In this document: one piece after another, positions 1-6,490 of the stretch | Layout of the letters: the number at the start of each line of letters is the position of its first letter | How positions within the stretch are numbered: position 1 is the first letter of the stretch | Assembly: GCA_900555545.1 (NCBI GenBank) | Contig: USLQ01000012.1 | Span: forward strand, 1-10,453 | Direction of reading: 5' to 3' | From: an uncultured Oscillospiraceae bacterium | Lineage (GTDB): Bacteria > Bacillota > Clostridia > Oscillospirales > Acutalibacteraceae | DNA length: 10,453 nucleotides | The notes under the pieces: model-generated | Seen by the model: the letters and a program-made list of their open reading frames with translations, nothing else | The model's database searches: none | What the model was told of the DNA's origin: nothing | Made by a program: the position numbers and the translations under genes

Positions 1-32
1 GCTCCGCAAAGGGCGGCCACAGCTTTTTTCAT
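1..32 (-). CDS. Start of a divergent gene, possible secreted protein (partial)
   Basis: Read on the minus strand, an ATG at 32-30 opens a frame that stays open to the window edge and encodes MKKAVAALCG. A ribosome binding site (CGGAGG on the minus strand, positions 46-41) lies 8 nt upstream, and a good minus-strand promoter lies further up at 68-96. The two lysines followed by small hydrophobic residues look like the beginning of a signal peptide. Only about ten codons are visible, so the family and function cannot be named. The Cys at residue 9 is too close to the N-terminus to be a credible lipobox. The main support is the match of start, ribosome binding site and promoter. Confidence 0.6.
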   Translation of the reverse strand, partial: MKKAVAALCG

Positions 33-67
33 CGTTACATCCTCCGTCGTGGTGTGATCATGAAATA

Positions 68-96
68 AGTATATAACAACTTGCGCAAAAAGTCCA
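68..96 (-). promoter_or_regulatory. Minus-strand promoter of the divergent gene
   Basis: On the minus strand, a -35 box TGGACT (plus positions 91-96) and a -10 box TATACT (68-73) are separated by exactly 17 nt. This is a sigma-A-type promoter pointing at the ATG at 32, with a leader of about 30 nt. The spacer contains the 8-bp palindrome TTGCGCAA at 81-88, a possible operator half shared with the opposite promoter. Confidence 0.6.
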
Positions 97-105
97 TAAC
101 TGCGC

Positions 106-134
106 TTTCATTGGCCGCCAAATTATGGTATACT
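106..134 (+). promoter_or_regulatory. Extended -10 promoter of the aminotransferase-trpS unit
   Basis: The -10 box TATACT (129-134) is preceded by TGG (126-128), the extended -10 signature. A weak -35-like TTTCAT lies at 106-111, 17 nt upstream. The predicted start near 141 gives a leader of only about 38 nt before the ATG at 179, too short for a T-box or other riboswitch. The spacer contains the inverted repeat TTGGC-C-GCCAA (111-121), placed where a repressor could block the polymerase. Confidence 0.6.
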
Positions 135-178
135 GAATGATATCCCAAGGTAAAAATCATCAGAGGATGTGTTGATAG

Positions 179-1369
179 ATGAAATATGAATTTTCCAACA
201 AAGTGTCGGCTCTGAAACCGTCGGCTATCCGCGAAATTTTGAAAGCCACTTCCGATCCGGAGGTGATTGCGTTTTCGGCCGGCAATCCGGCTCCGGAGGC
301 CTTCCCGGTGGAGGATGTACGCAAGATTACAGCCGATCTGCTGGATCGCGATCCGATCCTTGCTCTCCAGTACGGTGTCACAGAGGGGTATACCCCCCTG
401 CGGGAGACAATTGCCGCCCGGATGAAGCACACGCAGCAGATTGGCCGTGATTTTGACGATATCATCATCACCTCCGGCGCGCAGCAGGTCATGGATCTGA
501 CCTCCAAGGCGCTGTGCAATGAGGGCGACAGCGTAATCTGCGAGGCGCCGTCCTTCATCGGCTCACTGAATGCGTTCCGCTCCTACGGGGTAAACCTTGT
601 GGGCGTACGCGTGGAGAGCGACGGCATGGATATGGTAGAGCTCGAGGAAAAACTGAAAACGACGCCCAACGCGCGGTTTATTTACACGATTCCAAACTTT
701 CAGAACCCCGCAGGCGTGACGATGTCACTCGAAAAACGCAAAAAGCTCTACGAGCTGGCCAAAAAGTATTCCGTCCTGATTCTGGAGGATAATCCCTACG
801 GCGACCTGCGCGTGGCGGGTGAGGATGTCCCCTCTATCAAAAGCATGGATGAGGATGGGCTGGTGATCTACTGCGGATCCTTCTCCAAAATCCTCTCTCC
901 AGGCATCCGCGTGGGCTTCACCATCGCCCCAAAGGAGATCATCTCCAAGTTGACCGTGTGTAAGCAGACCTCCGACGTGCATACTACCATGCTGTGCCAG
1001 CTGATCGTCAACGAGTGGATGAACCACTACGATATGGATGGCCACATCGCCAAGATCCGTGACATCTACCGCGGCAAGCTCAACCTGATGTGCTCCCTGA
1101 TCGACAGCGAGCTGGGCGGCTTTGTCAAATATGTCCGACCGGAAGGCGGCCTGTTTGTCTGGTGCGAACTGCCGGAGGGCGTGAATATGACCGAGTTCTG
1201 CAAAAAGGCCGTAGAGAAAAAAGTGGCAGTGGTTCCGGGTACGGCTTTCCTGACCGATCCGGAGGCGGATACGCAGTGCTTCCGTGTGAACTTTTCCCCC
1301 CCCACGGATGACGCTATCGTCAAGGGCATGAAGCTTCTCGGCGAGGTGGCCGCCTCTTATCAGGCTTAA
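179..1369 (+). CDS. PLP-dependent aminotransferase, fold type I (LysN/2-aminoadipate-like)
   Basis: This is a complete 396-residue cytoplasmic aminotransferase of class I/II, the usual length for the family. It lacks the N-terminal winged-helix domain of MocR regulators, so it should be an enzyme. Visible family residues are the PLP-binding stretch ITSGAQQ (about 97-103), Asn176 in NFQNPAG, Asp204 and Tyr207 in EDNPYGD, the Schiff-base Lys237 in GSFSKIL, Arg244, and the carboxylate-binding Arg369 in CFRVNFS. Relatives move amino groups between 2-oxoglutarate and aminoadipate, aromatic or branched-chain amino acids; the substrate cannot be fixed from sequence. The start at 179 has AGAGG at 162-166. 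The gene lies 22 nt upstream of trpS with no terminator between, so the two are probably co-transcribed. Confidence 0.93.
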   Translation: MKYEFSNKVSALKPSAIREILKATSDPEVIAFSAGNPAPEAFPVEDVRKITADLLDRDPILALQYGVTEGYTPLRETIAARMKHTQQIGRDFDDIIITSGAQQVMDLTSKALCNEGDSVICEAPSFIGSLNAFRSYGVNLVGVRVESDGMDMVELEEKLKTTPNARFIYTIPNFQNPAGVTMSLEKRKKLYELAKKYSVLILEDNPYGDLRVAGEDVPSIKSMDEDGLVIYCGSFSKILSPGIRVGFTIAPKEIISKLTVCKQTSDVHTTMLCQLIVNEWMNHYDMDGHIAKIRDIYRGKLNLMCSLIDSELGGFVKYVRPEGGLFVWCELPEGVNMTEFCKKAVEKKVAVVPGTAFLTDPEADTQCFRVNFSPPTDDAIVKGMKLLGEVAASYQA

Positions 1370-1391
1370 AACAGGGAGGGGGTTTTTGACT

Positions 1392-2414
1392 ATGGCAGAG
1401 GAACTGAAACACAACGCCGAAAAGCAGCAGCGGATGCTCAGCCTCATCCAGCCCAGCGGCGTACCGACTCTTGGCAACTATCTGGGCGCTCTGAAAAACT
1501 GGAAGGCCTATGACGCGGATTACGATTGCTTTTACGGCGTGGCGGATCTGCACTCCATCACCGTCCGGCAAGAGCCGGCCAAGCTGCGCCAACAGATTCT
1601 GTCCATGTTTGCGATGATTATCGCTCTGGGGATCAATCCGGAAAAAAATACTGTCTTTGTCCAGAGTACGGTGCCGGCACATGCGCAGCTCGGGTGGATT
1701 CTCAACTGCTACACGCAGTTTGGCGAGCTCTCACGGATGACACAGTTCAAGGATAAGTCCGCCAAACATCCGGAGAATATTAACGGCGGCCTGTTCACCT
1801 ATCCCTCCCTGATGGCGGCGGATATCCTGCTCTACAATGCGGACTACGTCCCGATCGGCGAGGATCAGAAGCAGCATCTGGAGCTGACACGTAACGTAGC
1901 CAATCGCTTCAACTCCATCTACGGCGATGTTTTCACCGTTCCGGAGCCGCTCATCGGGAAGGCAGGCGCACGCGTGATGTCGCTGCAGGATCCGGTACAC
2001 AAGATGAGCAAATCGGATACCAATATCAACGGATGCGTCTACATCACGGATGACAACGATACGATTATGCGCAAATTCAGGCGCGCAGTGACGGACTCCG
2101 ACATGTGTGTACGTCATGCGGAGGGCAAGGATGGCGTCAACAACCTGATGAGCATCTACGCCGCCTGTACAGGTAAAACCTATGCAGAAATCGAACGCGA
2201 GTTTGAAGGCAAAGGCTATGGAGACTTTAAGGCGGCCGTCGGCGAAGCTGTCGTGAGCGAGATTGGCCCGGTGCGCGACGAGCACGCACGTCTGCTCAAG
2301 GATAAGCCTTACTTGGAGCAGTGCCTCACGCTGGGCCGTGACAAGGCTGAACGAGTGGCCGGACGGACACTCGCCAAAGTCATGCGCAAGGTTGGCTTTG
2401 TAAGTGTAAAATGA
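1392..2414 (+). CDS. trpS: Tryptophanyl-tRNA synthetase
   Basis: TrpRS charges tRNA-Trp with tryptophan using ATP. The 340-residue product has the class I signatures: QPSGVPTLGNYLGAL (residues 20-34, with TLGN at 26-29 as the HIGH equivalent) and KMSKS at 204-208, the ATP-binding loop. GEDQKQHLELTRN is also typical of TrpRS. The length matches bacterial TrpRS of about 330-350 residues. I chose ATG 1392 because GGGAGGGGG (1374-1382) is 9 nt upstream; the in-frame TTG at 1386 lies only 3 nt from that site. About 14 residues precede the usual N-terminal strand. The gene follows the aminotransferase in one apparent transcript, with no T-box leader in front of the pair. Confidence 0.97.
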   Translation: MAEELKHNAEKQQRMLSLIQPSGVPTLGNYLGALKNWKAYDADYDCFYGVADLHSITVRQEPAKLRQQILSMFAMIIALGINPEKNTVFVQSTVPAHAQLGWILNCYTQFGELSRMTQFKDKSAKHPENINGGLFTYPSLMAADILLYNADYVPIGEDQKQHLELTRNVANRFNSIYGDVFTVPEPLIGKAGARVMSLQDPVHKMSKSDTNINGCVYITDDNDTIMRKFRRAVTDSDMCVRHAEGKDGVNNLMSIYAACTGKTYAEIEREFEGKGYGDFKAAVGEAVVSEIGPVRDEHARLLKDKPYLEQCLTLGRDKAERVAGRTLAKVMRKVGFVSVK

Positions 2415-2451
2415 TAGATCAAAAAAGTCCCGTCATTTTACCTAAAACGCC

Positions 2452-2480
2452 TTGCATTATTCCGGATAAAAAGGTACAAT
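2452..2480 (+). promoter_or_regulatory. Sigma-A-type promoter of the alcohol dehydrogenase gene
   Basis: The -35 box TTGCAT (2452-2457) and -10 box TACAAT (2475-2480) are 17 nt apart. Transcription would start near 2487, giving a leader of about 27 nt that ends in the ribosome binding site GGAGG (2503-2507), 6 nt before the ATG at 2514. The surrounding DNA is AT-rich, unlike the coding sequence on either side. Confidence 0.7.
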
Positions 2481-2513
2481 AAATTAAAAATAAATTTTCT
2501 GTGGAGGTGCATT

Positions 2514-3725
2514 ATGTTCTGGGGATTAAAAAAGGCCTATTACAGGACGTATCAGTTCGTCATGCGGATTGCGGTCAACTTTTTGGATTGGCGGCAGCCC
2601 GAATTGCTGGAGGGCCCGGGGGCGCTGCGGCGCCTGCCCGAACTGATTAAAACGAAAAATGTCAAGAGTGTCCTGATCGTCACCGATAAGGGATTGATGG
2701 GGCTCCACCTGCTGGATCCGCTTTTTGAGGAGATGGAAAAGGCGGGTGTGGAGTATCATGTCTATGATGGCGTTCAGCCGAACCCCACCATCGATAACAT
2801 TGAGGACGCCTATAAAATGTACTGCGACAACCACTGCGAGGGCTTTGTCGCCTTTGGCGGCGGATCCTCTATGGATTGCGCCAAGATTGCCGCAGCGCGC
2901 GTTGTCCGCCCCAACAAGAGCGTACCCAAGATGCGCGGCCTGCTCAAGATCATGAAAAAGCTCCCGCCGTTCTTCGCCGTCCCGACAACGGCCGGCACCG
3001 GATCCGAAACTACGCTCGCGGCTGTCATCTCCGACCCGCGCACGCATGAAAAATATCCGATCAACGATCCTGTCCTGATCCCGCGCTATGCCGTGCTGGA
3101 TGCAGAGTTGACCGTCGGTCTGCCCAAGAGCATCACCTCCACCACGGGCATGGATGCCCTCACCCACGCGGTGGAGGCGTATATCGGCCACAGCAACACG
3201 AAAGATACAGCGGATAAAGCGCGCAAGGCGGTTCGCATGATTTTTGACAATCTCCAGGTAGCTTACGAGGACGGCCACAATATCGAGGCGCGCTCCAATA
3301 TGCTGCTTGCCTCCTACTATGCGGGCGTGGCATTTACCCGCGCGTATGTCGGCTACGTACATGCCATCGCCCACAATCTGGGCGGTATGTATGGGGTGGC
3401 CCACGGTTTGGCCAATGCAATCATCCTGCCGTATGTGCTCGAGTACTATGGGGAATCCGCCCACAAACGTCTGGCGGAGTTGGCGGATTTGACCGGTATT
3501 ACACAACCGGGCATGAGCGACGCGGAAAAAGCGCACGTGTTCATTGAGAAGATCAAAGAGATGAACCGTGCGATGAACATACCGGATAAATTTGACTGCA
3601 TCAAAGAGGAAGATATCCCGACGCTTGTCAAACGCGCGCTCAAGGAGGGCAACCCACTCTACCCGGTGCCCAAGTTGATGAACGAGGCCGACTGCGAAGC
3701 CGTGATTCGCCGCCTGATGGCATAA
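2514..3725 (+). CDS. Iron-containing alcohol dehydrogenase
   Basis: This is a complete 403-residue group III (Fe-ADH) NAD(P)-dependent dehydrogenase that interconverts alcohols and aldehydes in the cytoplasm. The nucleotide-binding motif GGGSSMD is at 115-121 and the signature PTTAGTGSE at 157-165. By analogy with E. coli FucO, the metal ligands are Asp214 and His218 (DALTH) and His283 and His297 (HAIAH...HGLAN), all present. The N-terminal 25 residues are basic and aromatic (LKKAYYRTYQFVMRIA), a trait I associate with a clostridial subgroup. The gene has its own promoter and terminator, so it is monocistronic. Its neighbours do not reveal the substrate; a fermentative aldehyde-reducing role is plausible. 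No Rex-like operator was seen upstream. Confidence 0.94.
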   Translation: MFWGLKKAYYRTYQFVMRIAVNFLDWRQPELLEGPGALRRLPELIKTKNVKSVLIVTDKGLMGLHLLDPLFEEMEKAGVEYHVYDGVQPNPTIDNIEDAYKMYCDNHCEGFVAFGGGSSMDCAKIAAARVVRPNKSVPKMRGLLKIMKKLPPFFAVPTTAGTGSETTLAAVISDPRTHEKYPINDPVLIPRYAVLDAELTVGLPKSITSTTGMDALTHAVEAYIGHSNTKDTADKARKAVRMIFDNLQVAYEDGHNIEARSNMLLASYYAGVAFTRAYVGYVHAIAHNLGGMYGVAHGLANAIILPYVLEYYGESAHKRLAELADLTGITQPGMSDAEKAHVFIEKIKEMNRAMNIPDKFDCIKEEDIPTLVKRALKEGNPLYPVPKLMNEADCEAVIRRLMA

Positions 3726-3740
3726 ATGTCCAATGATGGA

Positions 3741-3767
3741 AAATCCCGGGTGTTCCCGGGATTTTTT
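3741..3767 (+). terminator. Intrinsic terminator after the alcohol dehydrogenase gene
   Basis: A perfect 10-bp stem is formed by AAATCCCGGG (3741-3750) and CCCGGGATTT (3755-3764), with a TGTT loop. A run of six T (3762-3767) starts inside the 3' arm. It begins 16 nt after the stop codon and isolates the dehydrogenase gene from the next unit. Confidence 0.93.
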
Positions 3768-3812
3768 ATGCCGCTGGGCAGGGTCAGGATTTTTCACTTC
3801 CCTTTTTCCTAC

Positions 3813-3851
3813 TTGTGTGATAGAATATAAAAAGTCCCCTGGGCAAGGGGG
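3813..3851 (+). promoter_or_regulatory. Weak promoter candidate with a start-proximal inverted repeat
   Basis: A promoter is needed between the terminator at 3741-3767 and the gene at 3883. Possible -10 boxes are TAGAAT (3821-3826) and TATAAA (3826-3831), but neither has a good -35 box at 17 nt, so the call is tentative. Just downstream lies the short inverted repeat CCCCT (3836-3840)/AGGGG (3846-3850) with loop GGGCA. It would sit at or near the transcript start, where an operator or a 5' stabilising hairpin is possible. Confidence 0.35.
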
Positions 3852-3882
3852 AAATACGAACCGTTGACGTTGGAGGCGACTG

Positions 3883-4749
3883 ATGGATATTGAGGTCCAG
3901 ATTCCCGGCACGCCGGGAGAGCCGAAAAAAAAGAAGAAGGGACTTTTCGGACGGTTTCACTGTGAACCGCCGGAGCGCCCACGCCATCGCCGGATTGTCG
4001 TGCTCGACGAGCTCCGGGGGCTGTGTGTGTTCCTGATGGTGATTTACCATATGCTCTATACGGCAGGGGAGTTTTTCGATTTTCCGACGTTTTCGACGCT
4101 GCTAAAGCTAACCGCGCCTTTGGAGCCAATTTTTGCAGGGATGTTTATTGTGATCTGTGGGATCTCCTGCCGTCTATCGCACAGCAACCTGCTACGGGGG
4201 ATCAAACTTGCCGGTGTGGCACTGTTGGTCTCGGTTGTGACAGTCTGGATCATGCCGCTGCTCGGCTTTACCGGCACGGAGATTCGCTTTGGCATCCTGC
4301 ATATGCTCGCCTGTTGCATCCTGTTCTATGCAGCCTTTGCCAAAGCAATTGACAAGGTCCCAGCCCAGGCGGGGATCCTCGTCTGTCTGATTCTGTATGT
4401 GTTTACCCGGTTTATTGATGAGGGGATTTTTGGCATCCCCTATGTAGATGCGATGAATGTGCACCTACCGGACACCCTGTACGACTGCGGTTGGCTGTTC
4501 CCGTTAGGTTTCTACAATGCGTCGTTTTACAGCGCGGATTACTTTCCCCTTCTGCCTTGGATTTTTGTCTTTCTGGCCGGCGCGTGCGGAGGTGGCTGGC
4601 TGGTACATGCGGAGTTGCCGGAGAGTGTCTACCGGATGCACGTCCGGCCGCTGGCGTTCCTCGGCCGCCATGCGCTGATCGTCTATATTATCCATCAACC
4701 AATTATCTTTGCCATCTTTTGGCCTCTTAGCATGATTTTACAGAGGTGA
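3883..4749 (+). CDS. Membrane acyltransferase-like protein, HGSNAT catalytic domain (DUF1624) family
   Basis: This is a 288-residue polytopic membrane protein. After a hydrophilic lysine-rich N-terminus (KKKKKG at 15-20), the family motif LDELRGL (41-47) leads into the first membrane helix, which carries His56, the conserved histidine of this superfamily. Further helices lie at about 80-97, 108-127, 134-153, 163-178, 221-240 and 258-280. FGILHML (136-142), DYFPLLPW (219-226) and FLGRHALIVYIIHQP (259-273) are also family-like. The human relative HGSNAT moves acetyl from acetyl-CoA across the lysosomal membrane to heparan glucosamine. The bacterial substrate is unknown; a cell-surface glycan is a guess. 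A strong ribosome binding site (GGAGG, 3872-3876) precedes the ATG. It is first in a unit with the Rrf2 regulator and mnmA. Confidence 0.85.
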   Translation: MDIEVQIPGTPGEPKKKKKGLFGRFHCEPPERPRHRRIVVLDELRGLCVFLMVIYHMLYTAGEFFDFPTFSTLLKLTAPLEPIFAGMFIVICGISCRLSHSNLLRGIKLAGVALLVSVVTVWIMPLLGFTGTEIRFGILHMLACCILFYAAFAKAIDKVPAQAGILVCLILYVFTRFIDEGIFGIPYVDAMNVHLPDTLYDCGWLFPLGFYNASFYSADYFPLLPWIFVFLAGACGGGWLVHAELPESVYRMHVRPLAFLGRHALIVYIIHQPIIFAIFWPLSMILQR

Positions 4750-4763
4750 ACGGGGAGGAAAAT

Positions 4764-5195
4764 ATGAGAGTTTCAACAAAAGGCAGATATGCACTGCGCC
4801 TGATGCTGGATATCGCCCGCAACAGTGACAGCGGCTTTGTACCACTGCGGGATATCGCCCAGCGGCAGGGAATATCGATGAAGTATCTGGAACAGATCGT
4901 CTCCCAGCTGTGCCGGGCAGGTTATTTAAAGAGCGTGCGTGGTCCGCAGGGCGGATACAAGCTTGCCCGTCCGGAACGGACGTACACAGCAGGGGACATC
5001 CTGCGCGTGACGGAAGGTGACCTTTGCCCGGTCGCCTGCGCCGGGGAAGAAGCCGAAAAGTGCGCCCGCTTTACAACGTGCGAGATGGCCCGGTTCTGGG
5101 CCGGCCTGAGAAGGGCTATTGACAGCTACGTGGATGGCGTCACCCTGGAGGACCTGAAAAACATGAGCTGTGAAGCGGAGGCGGATGGGAGATAA
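4764..5195 (+). CDS. Rrf2-family regulator, IscR-like (probable Fe-S sensor)
   Basis: This is a 143-residue DNA-binding regulator with the classic Rrf2 opening MRVSTKGRYALRLMLDIA. The winged helix-turn-helix covers about residues 1-70 (LRDIAQRQGISMKYLEQIV as HTH, then GPQGGYKLAR as wing). Cys88, Cys92, Cys100 and Cys106 follow. The C-x7-C-x5-C set 92/100/106 matches the cluster-binding region of clostridial IscR-like proteins, which bind a [2Fe-2S] cluster and control Fe-S assembly genes. Cluster binding here is inferred. I chose ATG 4764 because GGGGAGGA (4752-4759) precedes it and the family begins there; an in-frame GTG at 4746 overlaps the upstream stop and is unlikely. The gene starts 14 nt after the membrane protein gene and stops 1 nt before mnmA, so the three are almost certainly co-transcribed and may be autoregulated. 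Confidence 0.92.
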   Translation: MRVSTKGRYALRLMLDIARNSDSGFVPLRDIAQRQGISMKYLEQIVSQLCRAGYLKSVRGPQGGYKLARPERTYTAGDILRVTEGDLCPVACAGEEAEKCARFTTCEMARFWAGLRRAIDSYVDGVTLEDLKNMSCEAEADGR

Positions 5196-5196
5196 T

Positions 5197-6255
5197 ATGC
5201 AACAAACGGCAGTGATCGGTATGAGCGGCGGCGTGGACAGTTCGGTCGCCGCTTATCTGTTACAAAACGAGGGATATCGGGTGCGTGGCGTTCATATGCT
5301 TACCCGTCCAATGGACCGGCAGCAGGAGCAGGCCATGCGCGACGCCCAATGTGTATGCGAGCGGCTGGGTATCCCATTTGATACGGTTGACTTTTCCGCT
5401 GTGTTCCAGGAGCGAGTGGTGGATTACTTTATCCACGCTTACCTGCGTGGGGAGACACCCAATCCCTGCGTCGTCTGCAACCGGTTGGTCAAATGGGAGG
5501 CGCTGCTCGACTACGCAGATGGGATTGGAGCGCAATACGTGGCCACAGGTCATTACGCACGCGTGGAACAGCTGGGAAATGGCCGAATGACGCTGGCTGT
5601 GGCTAACGGTGGGGTCAAGGATCAGACCTATGCGCTCTGGAATCTGACACAGGAGCAGCTGCGGCGGACATTGATGCCCGTGGGCGCACATTCCAAGGAG
5701 GAGATCCGTCGGATTGCAGGGGAGATCGGGCTTGACGTGGCCGGCAAGCCTGACAGTCAGGATATCTGCTTTATTCCCGACGGAGACTATGTGGGCTTTT
5801 TGCGGCGCAGTGGCGCGGGCGATGGGAAACAGGGTCATTTTGTCTCCCTTACAGGCGAGATCCTCGGAGAGCACCTGGGGATCTGCCACTATACGGTTGG
5901 CCAGCGGAAAGGGCTTGGCAAGTCCTTTGGGCGTCCCGTTTATGTGTGTACAGTGGATCCGGAGAGCGGGGATGTCGTTCTGGGGGATAACGAGGATCTG
6001 TTCCACAGCCGGGTTGAGGTACGCGATCCAAACTGGATGGGTCTGGATCCGGAACAGGTGGGGGAGACCGGCTTGCACTGCCTGGGAAAGATCCGGTACA
6101 ATCAGCATGCCGCCCCCTGCCGTCTGTTTTGCTCCGACGGCCAGCTGGCTGCCGTGTTTGACCAGCCCCAGCGCGCCGTGACACCGGGGCAGTCGGCCGT
6201 CTTTTATGACGGACAGGGCCATGTGCTGGCCGGTGGTGTGATCACGCGAGGGTAA
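5197..6255 (+). CDS. mnmA: tRNA-specific 2-thiouridylase MnmA
   Basis: MnmA thiolates U34 of tRNA-Lys, tRNA-Glu and tRNA-Gln, using ATP to activate the base and persulfide sulfur delivered from a cysteine desulfurase. The 352-residue product shows the PP-loop SGGVDSS (10-16), catalytic Cys94 in NPCVVCN (89-95), GHYA, DQTYALW, and the second catalytic Cys191 in PDSQDICF. HYTVGQRKGLG starts the C-terminal beta-barrel region. The length is normal. The frame extends upstream to GTG 5170 and ATG 5185, but ATG 5197 is preferred: GGGAGA (5187-5192) precedes it, the family begins just before the PP-loop, and it lies 1 nt after the stop of the Rrf2 gene. A cysteine desulfurase gene, often found beside it, is absent here. 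Confidence 0.97.
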   Translation: MQQTAVIGMSGGVDSSVAAYLLQNEGYRVRGVHMLTRPMDRQQEQAMRDAQCVCERLGIPFDTVDFSAVFQERVVDYFIHAYLRGETPNPCVVCNRLVKWEALLDYADGIGAQYVATGHYARVEQLGNGRMTLAVANGGVKDQTYALWNLTQEQLRRTLMPVGAHSKEEIRRIAGEIGLDVAGKPDSQDICFIPDGDYVGFLRRSGAGDGKQGHFVSLTGEILGEHLGICHYTVGQRKGLGKSFGRPVYVCTVDPESGDVVLGDNEDLFHSRVEVRDPNWMGLDPEQVGETGLHCLGKIRYNQHAAPCRLFCSDGQLAAVFDQPQRAVTPGQSAVFYDGQGHVLAGGVITRG

Positions 6256-6330
6256 GCCCCTGTTTTCTTTCAAAAAGCAGGCCTTATCTCGTCCGCTTCT
6301 AAATCAGATTTCTTCCCAACTTGTTTCCGA

Positions 6331-6375
6331 AGGCCTGTATTGGACCAGCTGTCTGATACAGGCCTGTTTATCCTC
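6331..6375 (+). terminator. Probable terminator after mnmA, in a three-armed repeat region
   Basis: AGGCCTGTAT (6331-6340) and ATACAGGCCT (6356-6365) form a perfect 10-bp stem. GGAC (6342-6345) and GTCT (6351-6354) can extend pairing inward, leaving the loop CAGCT. The downstream tract GTTTATCCTCTT is U-rich but interrupted, so termination may be imperfect. It lies about 75 nt after the mnmA stop. An earlier CAGGCCTT (6278-6285) can compete for the first arm. Confidence 0.6.
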
Positions 6376-6407
6376 TTACTATTTTTACTATTCTCACAAA
6401 ATAGAAA

Positions 6408-6436
6408 TTGACTTTATGCCCTGTTTCATATAAAAT
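6408..6436 (+). promoter_or_regulatory. Near-consensus promoter of the phosphoesterase gene
   Basis: The -35 box TTGACT (6408-6413) and -10 box TAAAAT (6431-6436) are 17 nt apart. The leader to the ATG at 6491 is about 48 nt. The ribosome binding site AAAAGGGG (6475-6482) sits 8 nt before the start. The spacer resembles that of the promoter at 10357-10385, in front of the tRNA-Val gene. This is one of the two best-matching promoters in the window, suggesting steady sigma-A transcription. Confidence 0.82.
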
Positions 6437-6490
6437 ATCCTTGTCTTAACAATTTTGTGCTTTAATTCAGAAGCAAAAGGGGTATGAAAC

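Noticed and set aside
35-430. A 131-codon minus-strand open frame as the divergent gene
   Set aside because: It overlaps the N-terminal coding part of the aminotransferase. The real leftward gene is better explained by ATG 32 with CGGAGG at 46-41 and its own promoter.
2406-2441. A 9-bp inverted repeat (GTAAAATGA/TCATTTTAC) at the end of trpS as a terminator
   Set aside because: The stem is AT-rich, the loop is 18 nt and no T tract follows. It includes the stop codon and is probably chance; how the trpS transcript ends remains unclear.
2526-3911. A 461-codon open frame on the minus strand opposite the alcohol dehydrogenase gene
   Set aside because: The translation has no recognisable family and is rich in His, Arg and Val as expected of antisense frames. 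It overlaps a complete gene with all its metal ligands and runs through that gene's terminator.
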